This document shows, in pieces, positions 31,255 to 43,800 of a stretch of DNA of 64,000 nt. A program made the translations under genes and the position numbers. The stretch is from Bubalus kerabau (Eukaryota > Chordata > Mammalia > Artiodactyla > Bovidae), in NCBI RefSeq assembly GCF_029407905.1, contig NC_073633.1, positions 23,698,501 through 23,762,500 of the forward strand. The letters are read 5' to 3'. Each line of letters starts with the position of its first letter. The first letter of the stretch is position 1. The notes below the pieces were generated by a model. It saw nothing but the letters and a program-made list of their open reading frames with translations. It did not search any database and had not been told where the DNA came from.

Positions 31255-31809
31255 CTACGAGTGAGGGTGTACTTCTGAATAGAAGAGTCCTTCGGCTGAG
31301 ATGGCATCTCCGAGGCCCACAGTTCGAACAGGATCTTTACACACCAGCACTGGTGTGAAGTGGAAGGACACGCCCTCCCTGTGCCATTCGACCACTGGCT
31401 CATTTGGGTTTAACACAACCCTGGAGCCGGCCTCCAAACGGGAGGTCATGAACTCGAGGGGTGCCTTCAGAGATACGCGGTGGGTGTCTATGGTCTCCGT
31501 CGCGCAGGCCTGTGTCGCAGCCACACGGGCGCCTGCAGCCACGGCGGCCAGCTGGTTGGCCCAGTGTCCATCTACAGTCGCCAGGATGTGGTAGGCCAGT
31601 GTGTGGAAATGGATCCTGCTGAGGTCAGAGGCTCTGCTTTCACTTTTCCCATGTTCCTTCAAGATCCAAAAGAGGATGTCGCTGACCACGCCCACATCAG
31701 GAACACCATTCCAGGAAGAAAGAGAAGAGTGAGGTCCAGATGCCGACTGGCTGAGAAATAACAGCTCCTGTTCATTCAGCCCCAGGGAAGTCACGGCAGG
31801 AAAGACCTG
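31255..31809 (-). CDS. ADPGK: ADPGK exon 7 (terminal coding exon)
   Basis: 555 nt including the TAG stop at 31257-31255; 184 residues from QVFPAVTSLGLNEQELLFLS to SEVHPHS. Contains the GLGD nucleotide/catalytic loop. The acceptor is a NAGNAG (TTAGCAG): using the second AG starts the exon at 31806 and drops one glutamine. Confidence 0.95.
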   Translation of the reverse strand, partial: QVFPAVTSLGLNEQELLFLSQSASGPHSSLSSWNGVPDVGVVSDILFWILKEHGKSESRASDLSRIHFHTLAYHILATVDGHWANQLAAVAAGARVAATQACATETIDTHRVSLKAPLEFMTSRLEAGSRVVLNPNEPVVEWHREGVSFHFTPVLVCKDPVRTVGLGDAISAEGLFYSEVHPHS

Positions 31810-34800
31810 CTAACAGAAACAAAATGGGGGTCTCTTTCTGATGGACACCTAGCTCCTAACCTCCTAGGACATGGCCAGTGACGGAAGTTAAGGAGGGAAG
31901 GCAGGGCCATCTTCCTTCCTTCCCAGAGGACTCCCTGCCCCTGAAGGCACTGAGTGACAGATCAAGGTCACTATCTTGGCTCTCACACCTCTAGCTAGAC
32001 TCCACTAGACTCCACTCGCAATATCACACAGTAACCGGGAAGGTGCAGTGATGCTGTATTAGAGCCAGCCTCCTGTTACACGCTGGAGGACAAAGCAGAG
32101 TGTGTGCACTCTGGATTCCTTTCCACAGTGCCCAGTCTCTGCCTCGGCACATGCAGCAGAGCCTCTCACCGCTGATGGGGCCTGACTCTCAGTTCCCGAA
32201 CATCAGCAGGTGTTATACCCGCACAGTGGAGAAGAGCCCACCCCACAGCCAGGGTCGCGAGGAGTGCGCCTCGTGTCAGATCTAAGTTTTTTGAGCAGGT
32301 GTGGGTTAGGAAGACTGTTACGCGATAATAACACTGTGGAAAACAGCACCAAACAGGTGCCAGGTCTTCTGTTTTGAGGGGAACCATGATGTCCACCTCA
32401 CTATCTTTCTTAATTAGCACTTCCTTCCTCAGAGCAGGGACTTGCATAAAGTGAATGTTTGTGCAAGAGTGATGAGCCCTGTGTGTATTTATATAAAAGT
32501 CAGGGGTGCTCATGTAACAGCACTTCTGTTTGCCGTATGGTCTATATCAGATGTCACGCTAACGGCTCTATTTCACTCACTCCTTGCTGTAAAGCTCTGA
32601 AGGAAGGAGGGGTTGGGAGGGGTTGCCTCCACCTTACAGCTAAGGGGACTGAAGCTTAGAAAGGTTAGGTAGATAGTTATGCAGAAAATGAAACAAACAT
32701 GGCTTTTTAAAGAAGTGAAAAAATAACCTCAAGAAGAGAAATACATGAATAAAAATCATACTGAAAAGCACCAGGCGTGAACCCTAATGTAAATTGTGGG
32801 CTCTGCATGACGACGACTTGCCAGTGTTGGTTCACTGTGACAAATGTCCCTCTGCAGACGGGGGAGGCTGTGGCTGGGGGCGGGGGTGCGAGAGCTATGC
32901 GGGAACTCTACATCCTGCTCACTTCTGCTGTGAGCCTAAAACTGCCCTAAACACCTTTCACATGTTTGACTGATAAGAAAGCACATTTAAAAATCATGTT
33001 TCAGCAGCAAATATATGAGGAAAAGAGCACTGCAAAGAAGTAGAAGTAAACCTGTGCTGTGCTCATGGATGCTAACTTTGCAGGATCAAACTGACAAATG
33101 CTTTTTATGCCCCAATCTAGCAGTTCAACTTCTGAGAATGTATCATCCACATGTACCTGGTCATGGGTCGAATTAAACTCATGTAAAAGGTTACTCACTG
33201 CAGCGCTGTAGGAACAGAAAAGGTCAGTGAGCCAAACACTCAGCTCTGGCTGGCATTAAAGACCCTGCGTGCAACACGGCTGCTTCTACGCACGTGGCAG
33301 CAGGGAGATGACTCTCCATGTGATGACAGAGAAAACATCTCCAAAATGCATCCAGTGGAAAAAAGCAAAGTGCACAACAGTCTATGCAGTATGCTATGCT
33401 ATCTTTTGGGATAAAGAGGGATGAAATTATAAGGCTCTTCCCCATTTGCTTATATATGCACACAATGAATCTGGAGGGATGAGACAAAACTCGTAAGGAG
33501 GTTACTAACAGTGGGTACAAGGGCAGGAGGAAGGGAGACTTCACTGTGCATCTTTTAATATTTTGTGACTTTTGAACCATATATTACCCATGAAAGACGT
33601 TAAAAAACAAGAGGTTAACTAACCTGCCTAAGTTCACAGAACTAGAGAGGGCAGGCAAAGCTGGCATTCCAATCCTGGTTTTCAAAATCTGTGCTCTCAA
33701 GCATCCCACTCTTGGATTTATCTGATCATTATTACTGTCCAAAGGCTGAACACCTGGGGGCCTGATGGCAAGGGAGTGAAGTGTCCCCCAAATTTCCTTT
33801 CTCTGAGCTTCCTGAAGTTCAACTGAAAGCACCGGGGTTGGGTTTTTGGTTTTCTCCTTTGGGTTCCACTGCAAAAGGGATTCACTTCCAACCTCCCCAT
33901 GCTAGAAGGAGAAACACACACTACGAACCCATTGGTAACACACCCCGTGAAACACATCAAAATCAGACTGATTATAGTTTTTGCAGCCAAAGATGGAGAA
34001 GCTCTATACAGTCAGCAAAAACAAGTCTGGGAGCTGACTATGGCTTAGATCATGAACTCCTAATTGCAAAATTCAGACTTAAATTGATGACCTAAATCAA
34101 ATTCCTTATGATTATACAGTAGAAGTGACAAATAGATTCAAGGGATTAGATCTGATAGAGTGCCTGAGAACTATGGACAGAGGTTCATGACATTGTACAA
34201 GAGGCTGTGATCAAAACCACCCCCAAGAAAAAGAAACACAGAAAGGCAAAAGGTTGTCTGAGGAGGCCTTACAAATAGCTATGAAAAGAAGAGAAGCGAA
34301 AGGCAAAGAAAAGGAAAGATATACCCATCAATGCAGAGTTCCAAAGAATAGCAAGGAGAGATAAGAAAGCCTTCTTAAGTAATCAATGCAAAGAAATAGA
34401 GGAAAACAATAGAAAGGGAAAGACTAGAGATCTCTTCAAGAAAACTAGAAATACCAAGGGAACATTTCATGCAAAGATGGGCACAATAAAGGAGAGAAAC
34501 AGTATGGACCTAACAGAAGCAGAAGAATATTAAGACGAGGTGGCAAGAATACACAGAAGAACTATACAAAAAAGATGTTAAGGACGCAGATAAACATGAT
34601 GGTGTGATCACCCACCTAGAGCCAGATATCCTGGAATGTGAAGTCAAGTGGGCCTTAGGGAGCATCACTACAAACAAAGCTAGCGGAGGTGATGGAATTC
34701 CAGCTGACCTATTTCAAATCCTAAAAGATGATGCTGTGAAAGTGCTGCACTCAATATGCCAGCAGATTTGGAAAACTCAGTAGTAGCCACAGGACTGGAA

Positions 34801-37800
34801 AAGGTCAGTTTTCATTCTAATTCCAGAGAAAGGGAATGCCAAAGAAATGTTCAAACTACTGCACAAATGCACTCACCTCACACACTAGCAAAGTAATGCT
34901 CAAAATTCTCCAAGCGAAGCTTCAACAGTACGTGAACCATAAACTTCCGGATGTTCAAGTTGGATTTAGAAAAGGCAGAGGAACCAGAGATCAAATTGCC
35001 AACATCCATTAGATCACAGAAAAAGCAAGAGAGTTCCAGAAAAGCATCTACTTCTGCTTTATTGACTATGCCAAAGCCTTTGACTGTGTGGATCACAGTA
35101 AACTATGGAAAATTCTTAAAGAGATGGGAATATAAGACCACCTGACCTGCCTCCTGAGAAATCTGTATGCAGGTCAAGAACCAACAGTTAGAACCAGATA
35201 TGGAACAATGGATTGGTTCCAAACTGGGAAAGAAGTACGTCAAGGATGTATATTGTCACCCTGCTTATTTAACTTCTATGTAGAGTACATCATGTGAAAT
35301 GCCGGGCTAGATGAAGCACAAGCTGGGATCAAGACTGCTGGGAGAAATATCAATAACCTCAGATATGCAGATGACACCACCCTTATGACAGAAAACAAAG
35401 AGGAACTTAAGAGCCTCTTGATGAGAGTGAAAAAGGAGAGTGAAAAAGCTGGCTTAAAACTCAACATTCAAAAAAATAAGATCATGGCATCTGGTCCCAT
35501 CACTTTATGGCAAACAGATGGGGAAACAATGAAAACAGTGACAGACTTTATTGTTTTGGGCTCCAAAATCATTGCAGATGGTGACTGCAGCCGTGAAATT
35601 AAAAGATGCTTGCTCCTTGAAAGAAAAGCTATGACCAACCTAGACAGCATATTAAAAAGCAGAGACATTACTTTGCCAACAAAGGTACTGTCTAGTCAAA
35701 GGTATGGTTTTTCCAGTAGTCATATATGGATGTGGGAGTTGCACCATAAAGAAAGCTGAGTGCTTTTGAACTGTGGTGTTGGAGAAGACTCTTGAGAGTC
35801 CCTGGGACTGCAAGATCAAACCAGTCAATCCTGAAGGAAATCAGTCCTGAATATTCACTGTAAAGGATTGATGCTGAAGCTCCAATACTTTGGCCACCTG
35901 ATGTGAAGAACTGACTCCTTGGAAAAGACCCTGATGCTGGGAAAGATTGAAGGCGGGAGGAGAAGGGGGTGACAGAGGATGAGGTGGTTGGATGGCACCA
36001 CCGACTCAATGGACATGAGTTTAAGTAAACTCCAGGGGTTGGTGATGGACAGGGAGGCCTGGCGTGCTACAGTTCATGGGGTCACAAAGAGTCAGACATG
36101 ACTTTTTAGTTTAGTTGGCTAAACTGAAGTAAATGAACCCATCAGTAACTCTGCCGTCTTCCTAACTTAGCAGGAGATCCTGCTCCAGGGCAGTCCTGGC
36201 TCCTCACTTGGATCTCGTGGACCAGGTCTGGGTGAGATGACACCCACAGCACACTGAGCCCCGAGTACTGCCCGTGGGTTACCTGGTGCACAATGGTGCT
36301 CATGAGCTCCTTGTTGGTCATGCTGGCCAGCTCCAGGTGAACTGGAACACCTGTAGGGATGTCAGAAATGGAGGTCACGACCTGCAGAGACAAGAGGAGA
36401 GCACTGCCATCAGAAACAAGGAGTCAGGCAAGAGAGAAGGATGGGTCCAAGAGGCAGTGCATCCTCATGAGAGCTCCTGGCTACACGGGTGACCACAGTC
36501 TCTGTGGACAAGGGAGGCTTTGCCCAACAGGGACAACTAGGCTCTGCAGGGAGGCGCTGGGGTTAAGGACTTGGAGTGCACTGGGAAACCCCCCTGAACG
36601 TTCACACAGCCAACCTCTTCCTGGGGACCTAAACTGAGCAATCGGCTTCAAGTGCTGTGTGAATCTGCAACACGCTGATGTGAATGAATGATACGGAAAA
36701 CATGAAGGACACAGACCACAAACACTGCAGCCTGCAGCCATGTTTGGTTTAGCACAGGAAGCAGAGGCTCAGGCAATATGATGTTCTGACCTGTCCTACT
36801 CAAGCTGCCGCCTGCGCCTGGAAAAACACCGTGAGGTGCCCTGCTGGAGTGGGAGGCAGGCTTCTTGGCTACCACGACCCATACCGGGAGGCTGGGACCT
36901 AGGGCAAGGCAGTGCAGGCTGCAGAGGCCAAGAGAGGCGGAAATCCGAAGGAAAACATGAGCTGCCATCTGTGAAATTCTGTAACGGTGCCACCATTACC
37001 TCCAAGAGCCTCTTCCTCTGGAACTCCTTGCTCTGTCCCTCCATCATGTGCAATCCAGAGAGGACCACAAGGTCTGGCTGAAACTCCTCCAGGCTAGACA
37101 CAAACACCTCCAGCATATTCATGGCCCCGTTGGAGAGGTCGTGGGAGAAGATGAACCGGTTGGCATGGGGAGCTTTTAACTGGTCCCACTCCTCCCCTAG
37201 AAAAGCCCAGTCAACACAACGGGAAGAAAAGGAAGAAGCTTTGAGTCTCCGAGCTGTGTGGGGAAGGCAGGACCCCACTGGAGCCTTGGCTCGGGGCAGG
37301 CGGGCCTCTGGATGAGTGAACCCCAGCTGCCATGGCCTAAGGGGAGCACAGTGCCACGGCCAGGACCGTGGTTGGCAATGAACCAGAAACCCCAACCCCA
37401 CAAAAACACAGTATGGGTGCTGTGTGCCTTTGTCAAGGGCTGGCAGGGTCATGCCCCTCGAGTCCCAGGAAAGTTCTGTCCCCTCAGCCCTCATACCCAG
37501 GAGCCCCGGTCCCTCCCCTCCCAGAGCATGACTCCCAAACCCCAGTGTGCAGCACACCATGCAGGCCTGCGTGCAGGACAGGCTGCCTTTCCTGAAGCAA
37601 CTTCCACTTCACGGGTGCGCCCTAGCACCTGTCACTTTGTTGGGACCTAAGGAGGCTGGAATTCCAAGAGCCAGGCCGACCACACCCCACCCCCAGCCCT
37701 GCTGCCCAATGGTGACTTCTGGGCATTTGATCTGGAAGCTAAGAGTAAATGGCTGCTCCAGCCTCCTATGAGCAAGCTTCTGTGGAATAATGACTGTAAT

Positions 37801-40800
37801 AAGGAATAAAGACTAAGTTCACGTATTATTCCCTCCCTAAATGGTTGCTGACTGCTCAGCCCAAGGTGTGCTCCCGCTACTTTGAGGATCCAGTGGTTTT
37901 CCTTTACATGGTTTGATGATCTATCACTTTGCTTTGAGTTTTCTACTGTTTTATCTAGTGTTCAGATCTGTATCATTACTCATCTTTGGGCCACATCCCC
38001 ACTCAATACTGTGTGTCTTTGATTCCCACAGCCCAGTCACGGCCCCCTGCAGAGCCTGCCCACTCAGTGTTCACTAATCTGACCCAAGCAGGAGGAGGCC
38101 AGACCCTCCCCAGCTGGGTCCTGGGCAGCGGTAGCTGGGAGTCTCTGCAGCTACAGGAGTGCCTCTCAGCATCGGCCTAGTCAGAACCTAGTTTTTAATG
38201 TGCAGACAGCAGCCCCCTGTAGATCCTGGTGTGCAGTTAGGTGGTGAAGTACCAGTTAAGATGCCCCCCCACCCCACATACACACAGCTGCCACGCACCC
38301 GAGGGGAGGGTGCTGGTGCCTGAGTCCTAAGGGAGGGCCGGTGTGGGGGCACGAGGTTTTTCCAAGCTCACTCTGCACCACACCATGAGGATCCCACATT
38401 CCTCTCCTTAAAGTCCTGAAAATCTCAAAACTCAGCGTAAGGGCTGCCTAGGCAATTCCTTAGAGGCCACGTCCCCCTGAGCACCAGGGGAAAGCAGTCA
38501 CCCCCAGCCTGGGGTGCTGCCAGAAACTGGCATGATTTATGACCTGTGTTTACACAGCTTTCCTTCCACATGAAGCATCTGTCCCATTTACAAAACCGAA
38601 GTCCATATGATGAAGCGTAGTTTTTCATTGGTTTCATCATTTACTGGCTATTCCTTCAGAAAGTTTTTCCCAAGGCAGACTAACCCTGGCAGAGGGTCTC
38701 TGTACACTGCAGGCTGATCTGTCCCCTGGGTCAGCGCCCCGCTTCCTTCCTGCCTCCGCTGGGCCTCTGTGTGTTTTTTTTGGGGGGGGGGGGGGCGGGG
38801 TGGTGGCAGCCGTCCTCCCCTTGCTCAGCTTTACTGAATCCATTCCTCTGAAAAACATTTTATATGTGGGACATATGTATAAAAATCTATGAAAGCAGGA
38901 AAGAAAACATCACCAATTTCCTAAAACCTGATGTAATGGTTATATTTGTTAAAACACCACATCCTTTCTTAACTCCTCGCCCATATCTTATTCTTTGTCC
39001 AAAGAAAATGCCCCATGGTGATCCACAGAGCAGATGGCAGCATTCCCCCTCTGCTTCATCTCTGAAGACCCAGTGCAGGGGCCTCACTGAACTGCCACCT
39101 CTGAGCAGACTCAATTCCAGCACCTTCTCCCCCAGGCCACTGCTGTATTAGAGGACTCGGCACGCAACTGTGCCATCATTTATTCAAGAGTCCATCTCCT
39201 GTAGTGATGTGCTGGCTGGGGAAGGGGCCCGTGTCTTCTTTTACGAACACACTTCTACTGACTCACACCACACCTGGCATTCAGCTGCAAGACCGAAATC
39301 AGCAAAGGAACAGTGAGGAAGAGGACAGACCCATGACTCAGGTGCCCACAACAAACCATAGGGGTGTGCGTCCTAAACCAACACGATTCTGTACAATGGC
39401 AAAAACACGCAACACGGGTATTCTCTGCAGGACAAGACCTGGAACTGCTACTCAAACTGAAAGTGTGCAGAAGCACGATCTAACTCAACCTAGGAGAGAA
39501 GAGCCACACAGCATTCAAAACAAACGAATCTCCTCAGCAGAAAGGAGAGGGAGGCAGAAACAAACATGCTTCCGCAAGGCAAAGACAAGGCGGGGTGTGG
39601 AGAGCTGACCGCTGCAGTGTCCACAGGCCTGATGGAGTGGCTCGAGAAGCAAAATGACTGAAACGTAGACAGGGTGAGCTGTGATAAAAGTCCATGCCCT
39701 TCTTTTCTAGGTTTTGAATTTATTTCCTTAAGTGATCCCTTCTCTCAGTTTATGATCCTGCCCTTCAGCCAGTAAGTCAGCAAAACCAATGCAGTGACTC
39801 ACTGGCCCAAAGCCTGAAAATAAGCTTCTCTGAGGAGGTCTGGTGGGAGAGAAGGGACAAATGTTGACAAATGCCGACAAATGCCCTCTGGGAATTTACC
39901 CATCTAGGCTAGAGGTGCTGGGGATGGATTTATGTTGAGAGAGCTGACCTGAGGGCTGCTGCCACCAGACTAGGTTTCCTCCAGAGGCTGATGAAAATGC
40001 AACTTCACACTGAGCTGACTGGAAGGCCGCTGCTTAGTACTAAGAAATAAGGCACGGAAAAGAAAAACGAAAGTGGGAAGCTTGTAAACCCAAGGATGGA
40101 AACAACTTCTTCTCAAGATAAGCTGTGCTGTCTTCTTTACCACATACAAGGCACAGCTGTCAAATACACCAAAGGCTTGGTGCTAGTTGTCTCCACTCCG
40201 TCATCACCAGGGACGATGACTGCAACAGGGACCACAGGTTCTGAAGGGAGCACCAACAAAGCGAACACGAGACGGACGTGGAACTAGCAGCAGCGGCAGG
40301 AGCGCCCCAGAGGCACACCTTCAGCCGCTCTAGACCCTTCCAGTCAAGACTGACTCACGCCTTTCGCTGAAGCAGTTCACTGCTCACCACCACCTTCAGG
40401 CACTGAAAGCCATTACTCTGCTCACCCATGAAAACTGAGAGAAACTCAAAAACTGTGCAGATGGGAACTGCCCAGTCCAACATTCTGGCTCTAATTTTCA
40501 GACTCTGCCCTTCCTAACCCCCTCAATTCTACTAAGCATCCAAAAGAGAAACAGAAACAATTCTTTTTTTGTACTTGGAGGAAGGCGTAATTTTTAAGAT
40601 GCACTATATTTTATATCTTAAAGTCAATTACTCTAGTAGGTAAGAGTTTCTTAAGCATCAGACTTGGAAACACTTGGCTAATTCTTATCAACTAAGTACT
40701 GCTTTTAGGTACCAATTAGTCTATTAGATGCTTAAATCTTTAACTTGAGTTAATAATGTGATAAATCGGAAATTCAAGAGTTTTGTGCACAGGACAGACA

Positions 40801-43800
40801 CAACAGCAAATACATGGACTCAAATAAGCGATTAAAATACATTCAGGTATTTAGGATCTCTCAGAAATCAGATGTGTGTTCTGTTTAACACATAAAATCT
40901 AGTCGGGGTAGGGTAGGATGGGGTGAATTTAGAATTCTAAATCTTGCAACATTATATAATGGGAAATAGTATGTGTTGTTAAATATAAAACACTTCCACT
41001 AATGCACCCAAAGGAAAGGAAAATCCTTCAAAGGAAGTTTGCCAGAGGCCTGGAATTAATCCTGAGCAGCCTGGAACAGCTGGCCAGCAAGGCCGAGGAC
41101 AGAACCCAGCACAGAGCTAAGAGATGTTACCTGCCCTTCTCTTTTCTTCGTAATGAAGGAAAACTTTATATACATGTGTTTCACACATTTTCATTTAAGG
41201 TGCCTGCTCTCCTACCGCCTGATTTCTCTTGGGTTCAGATCAATCATACTTGAGGACCTGGGAACTTTATTCAGTGTTGTAATACTCTCCATTACTCTCC
41301 CTTGAGACAAGGGCCTGTATCAGCTCCGTAGGACCAGGGACCAGGAAACGTGTGGTAAGGTAAGAACAGGGCCCTGCCAATTTACAAAGAAACATTTCTA
41401 GCACATTCATACCCCCAACCTGACAACACACAGCCTCTGACCAGGCTTACGCCATTACTTACTCATTTCCTCTTACCTGCTTGATACTCTAAAATGAGGT
41501 GGAACTCATCCACTTCCTGCAATGACTCTGGTGGGACAAAGACATTGTCATCAAGAAGCTCATGCAGCTTTGGACCAACTGGACCACAAAGAAGAACCTG
41601 GAGACAAGCAATATGAAGTCTATCAGGAGATCTGCCCCCTTCCCGTGAAATCTGTTCAGTAAAGTACATCCAGCACTTTCATTTGTTTCAACAAAAACCA
41701 CTGGACTCCAAATCCAATTCTGAAAGCTTTTGGTTTGGAGGTATGGACTGGAAGAGCTCCTACCAGGGTGCAGGCCTGGAGGGTATGGACACAAAGTACC
41801 CAGAAATGAGAAGCTGGCAAAAGACCCTTGTCAAGCATCCACGTGTGTTACACAGGCACTCGTGCGTCTGCTGAATCCCAGGCACTCTGTTAGGGGCTGA
41901 ATGTTTGTTCCCCGCCCCTACCCCTGCCCCCCTGGTTTCCGTGTCGAAGTCTAACTGTCAATGTGATGATACTGGAAAGGGTTTTCAGGAGGTAAATGAG
42001 GTCATATGGGTGGGTTCCTAATCCAATCGGACTGGCGGCCTTAGAAGAAAAGGGGGAGAGAGATTGCTCTTTCTCCACTACATCCATTAAAGAAAGGCCC
42101 TGTGAGGACACAGAGGCAGGCAGCAGTCTGCAAGCTGGAAAGAGAATGCTCGCCAGGAACCAGCCCCTCCTGCAACTGTGATCCTGGGGCTGTCCAGTCT
42201 CCAGAACTGTGAGAAAATGAATTTCTGCAGTTCAAGCCACCTGGTCTACAGCATTTTGTCATCAGGGCAGCCTGAGAAGACTAAGATGCACTGTACCTCA
42301 CTTTCTTTTCTTTACTGACTCACATCCTATGTAAGCAAAGAGATACTGGGTGCTGTCTGCTCAAAGGTGCCAGACAAAAGCAACTGGTTGACTTGTACAC
42401 AGCATAGAAAAGAGCCTCAGGGTCACAAGACTCTAGTCAACCAGTGACCTAACTTGTGGGGGCAGGCTCCCTACTATACTTAGCTCCTTGTGAACAGCAC
42501 AGACTTCCCAGCAGAAGAATTAAAGAGCACTTCAGTTCATTAAGTTTGGGGAGAGGTATGCTGCAACTTTTAAAAAATATTTTCTTGAACTCCAACCTGG
42601 GCCTCTTCCTGGCAGTTCCTTCTAGAAGTCATTTCACACCTTCTGCTATTTCTGCCATGCCAGCTCTGGCCCCACTCATGACCAGGCCAGACTCAAAACC
42701 ACTGAAGCATGAAGGCTTGGACCAGGAATCAAAGGAAAGTCCTTAGAGATGATCATCACCATTTCAGGTTTAATATGCCCCACCAGAAGCTTCCAAAAGT
42801 ATTTTTACTTGCTAACTAATCACTTGTTTGTACAGAGGCATTTTCATGTGTCTAAGAAATCCCAGCTACTGGGCAAAAATACATCTCCCTCTCCTTGACA
42901 CATGTCTGCTGTTTGCCAAATCTGAAAAGTCTCACCCCTGTAATTTTATTTATTTTCTCTAATTCTTGGCTAGAATTTTGGCTTCCAAGGTGAGGCAACA
43001 AGGGCCAGATTTACCCTCCTGTCTGAAACAATAACAACAAAACAGATAAAATACATGAAACAACGGTTTTCAGAACATTTGGGCACTGGGCAACAAAGGA
43101 CAGTGATACCTATGAAACAGAAAAAAACTGAGCGAGCCCTACAAATCCCTCTGCAAATGAGCCCAAAGGAGTGTCCAGATGCATAGATGGTCAATACCAA
43201 AATCAGACCGATTTTATTCTTTACAGTTGAAGATGGAGAAGCCCTATACAGTCAGTAAAAACAAGACCTGGAGCTGACTGTGACTCAGATCATCAGCTCC
43301 TTATTGCAAAATTCAGACTTAAATTGAAGAAAGTAGGCAAAACCACTAGACCATTCGGGTATGACCTAAATCAAATCCCGTATGATTATACAGTGGAGGT
43401 GACAAATAGAGTCAAGGGATTAGATCTGGTAGATAGAGTGCCTGAAGAACTATGGACGGAGGTTTATAACACTGTATGGGAGGTGGAAACCAAAACCATC
43501 CCACAGGAAAAAAAAAAAATGCAAGAAGCCAAAATGGTTGTACAAGGAGGCCTTACAAATAGCTGAGGAAAGAAGAAAAGTGAAAGGAAAAGGAGAAACG
43601 GAAAGATACACCCATCTGAATGCAGAGTTCCAGAGAAGAGCAAGGAGAGTTAAGAAAGCCTTCTTAAGTGAACAATGCAAAGAAATTGAGGAAAACAACA
43701 GAATGAGAAAGACAAGTGATCTCTTCAAGAAAATTGGAGATACCAAGGGAACATTTCATGCAAAGATGGGTACAACAAAGGACAGAAATGGCAAGGACCT

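Noticed and set aside
36796..37560. 254-codon minus-strand ORF as a separate gene
   Set aside because: It is ADPGK exon 5 read through into both flanking introns; only 37000-37196 is coding.
37200..39610. Many overlapping ORFs in ADPGK intron 4
   Set aside because: Explained by local GC richness; none has a domain, conserved start context or splice signals.
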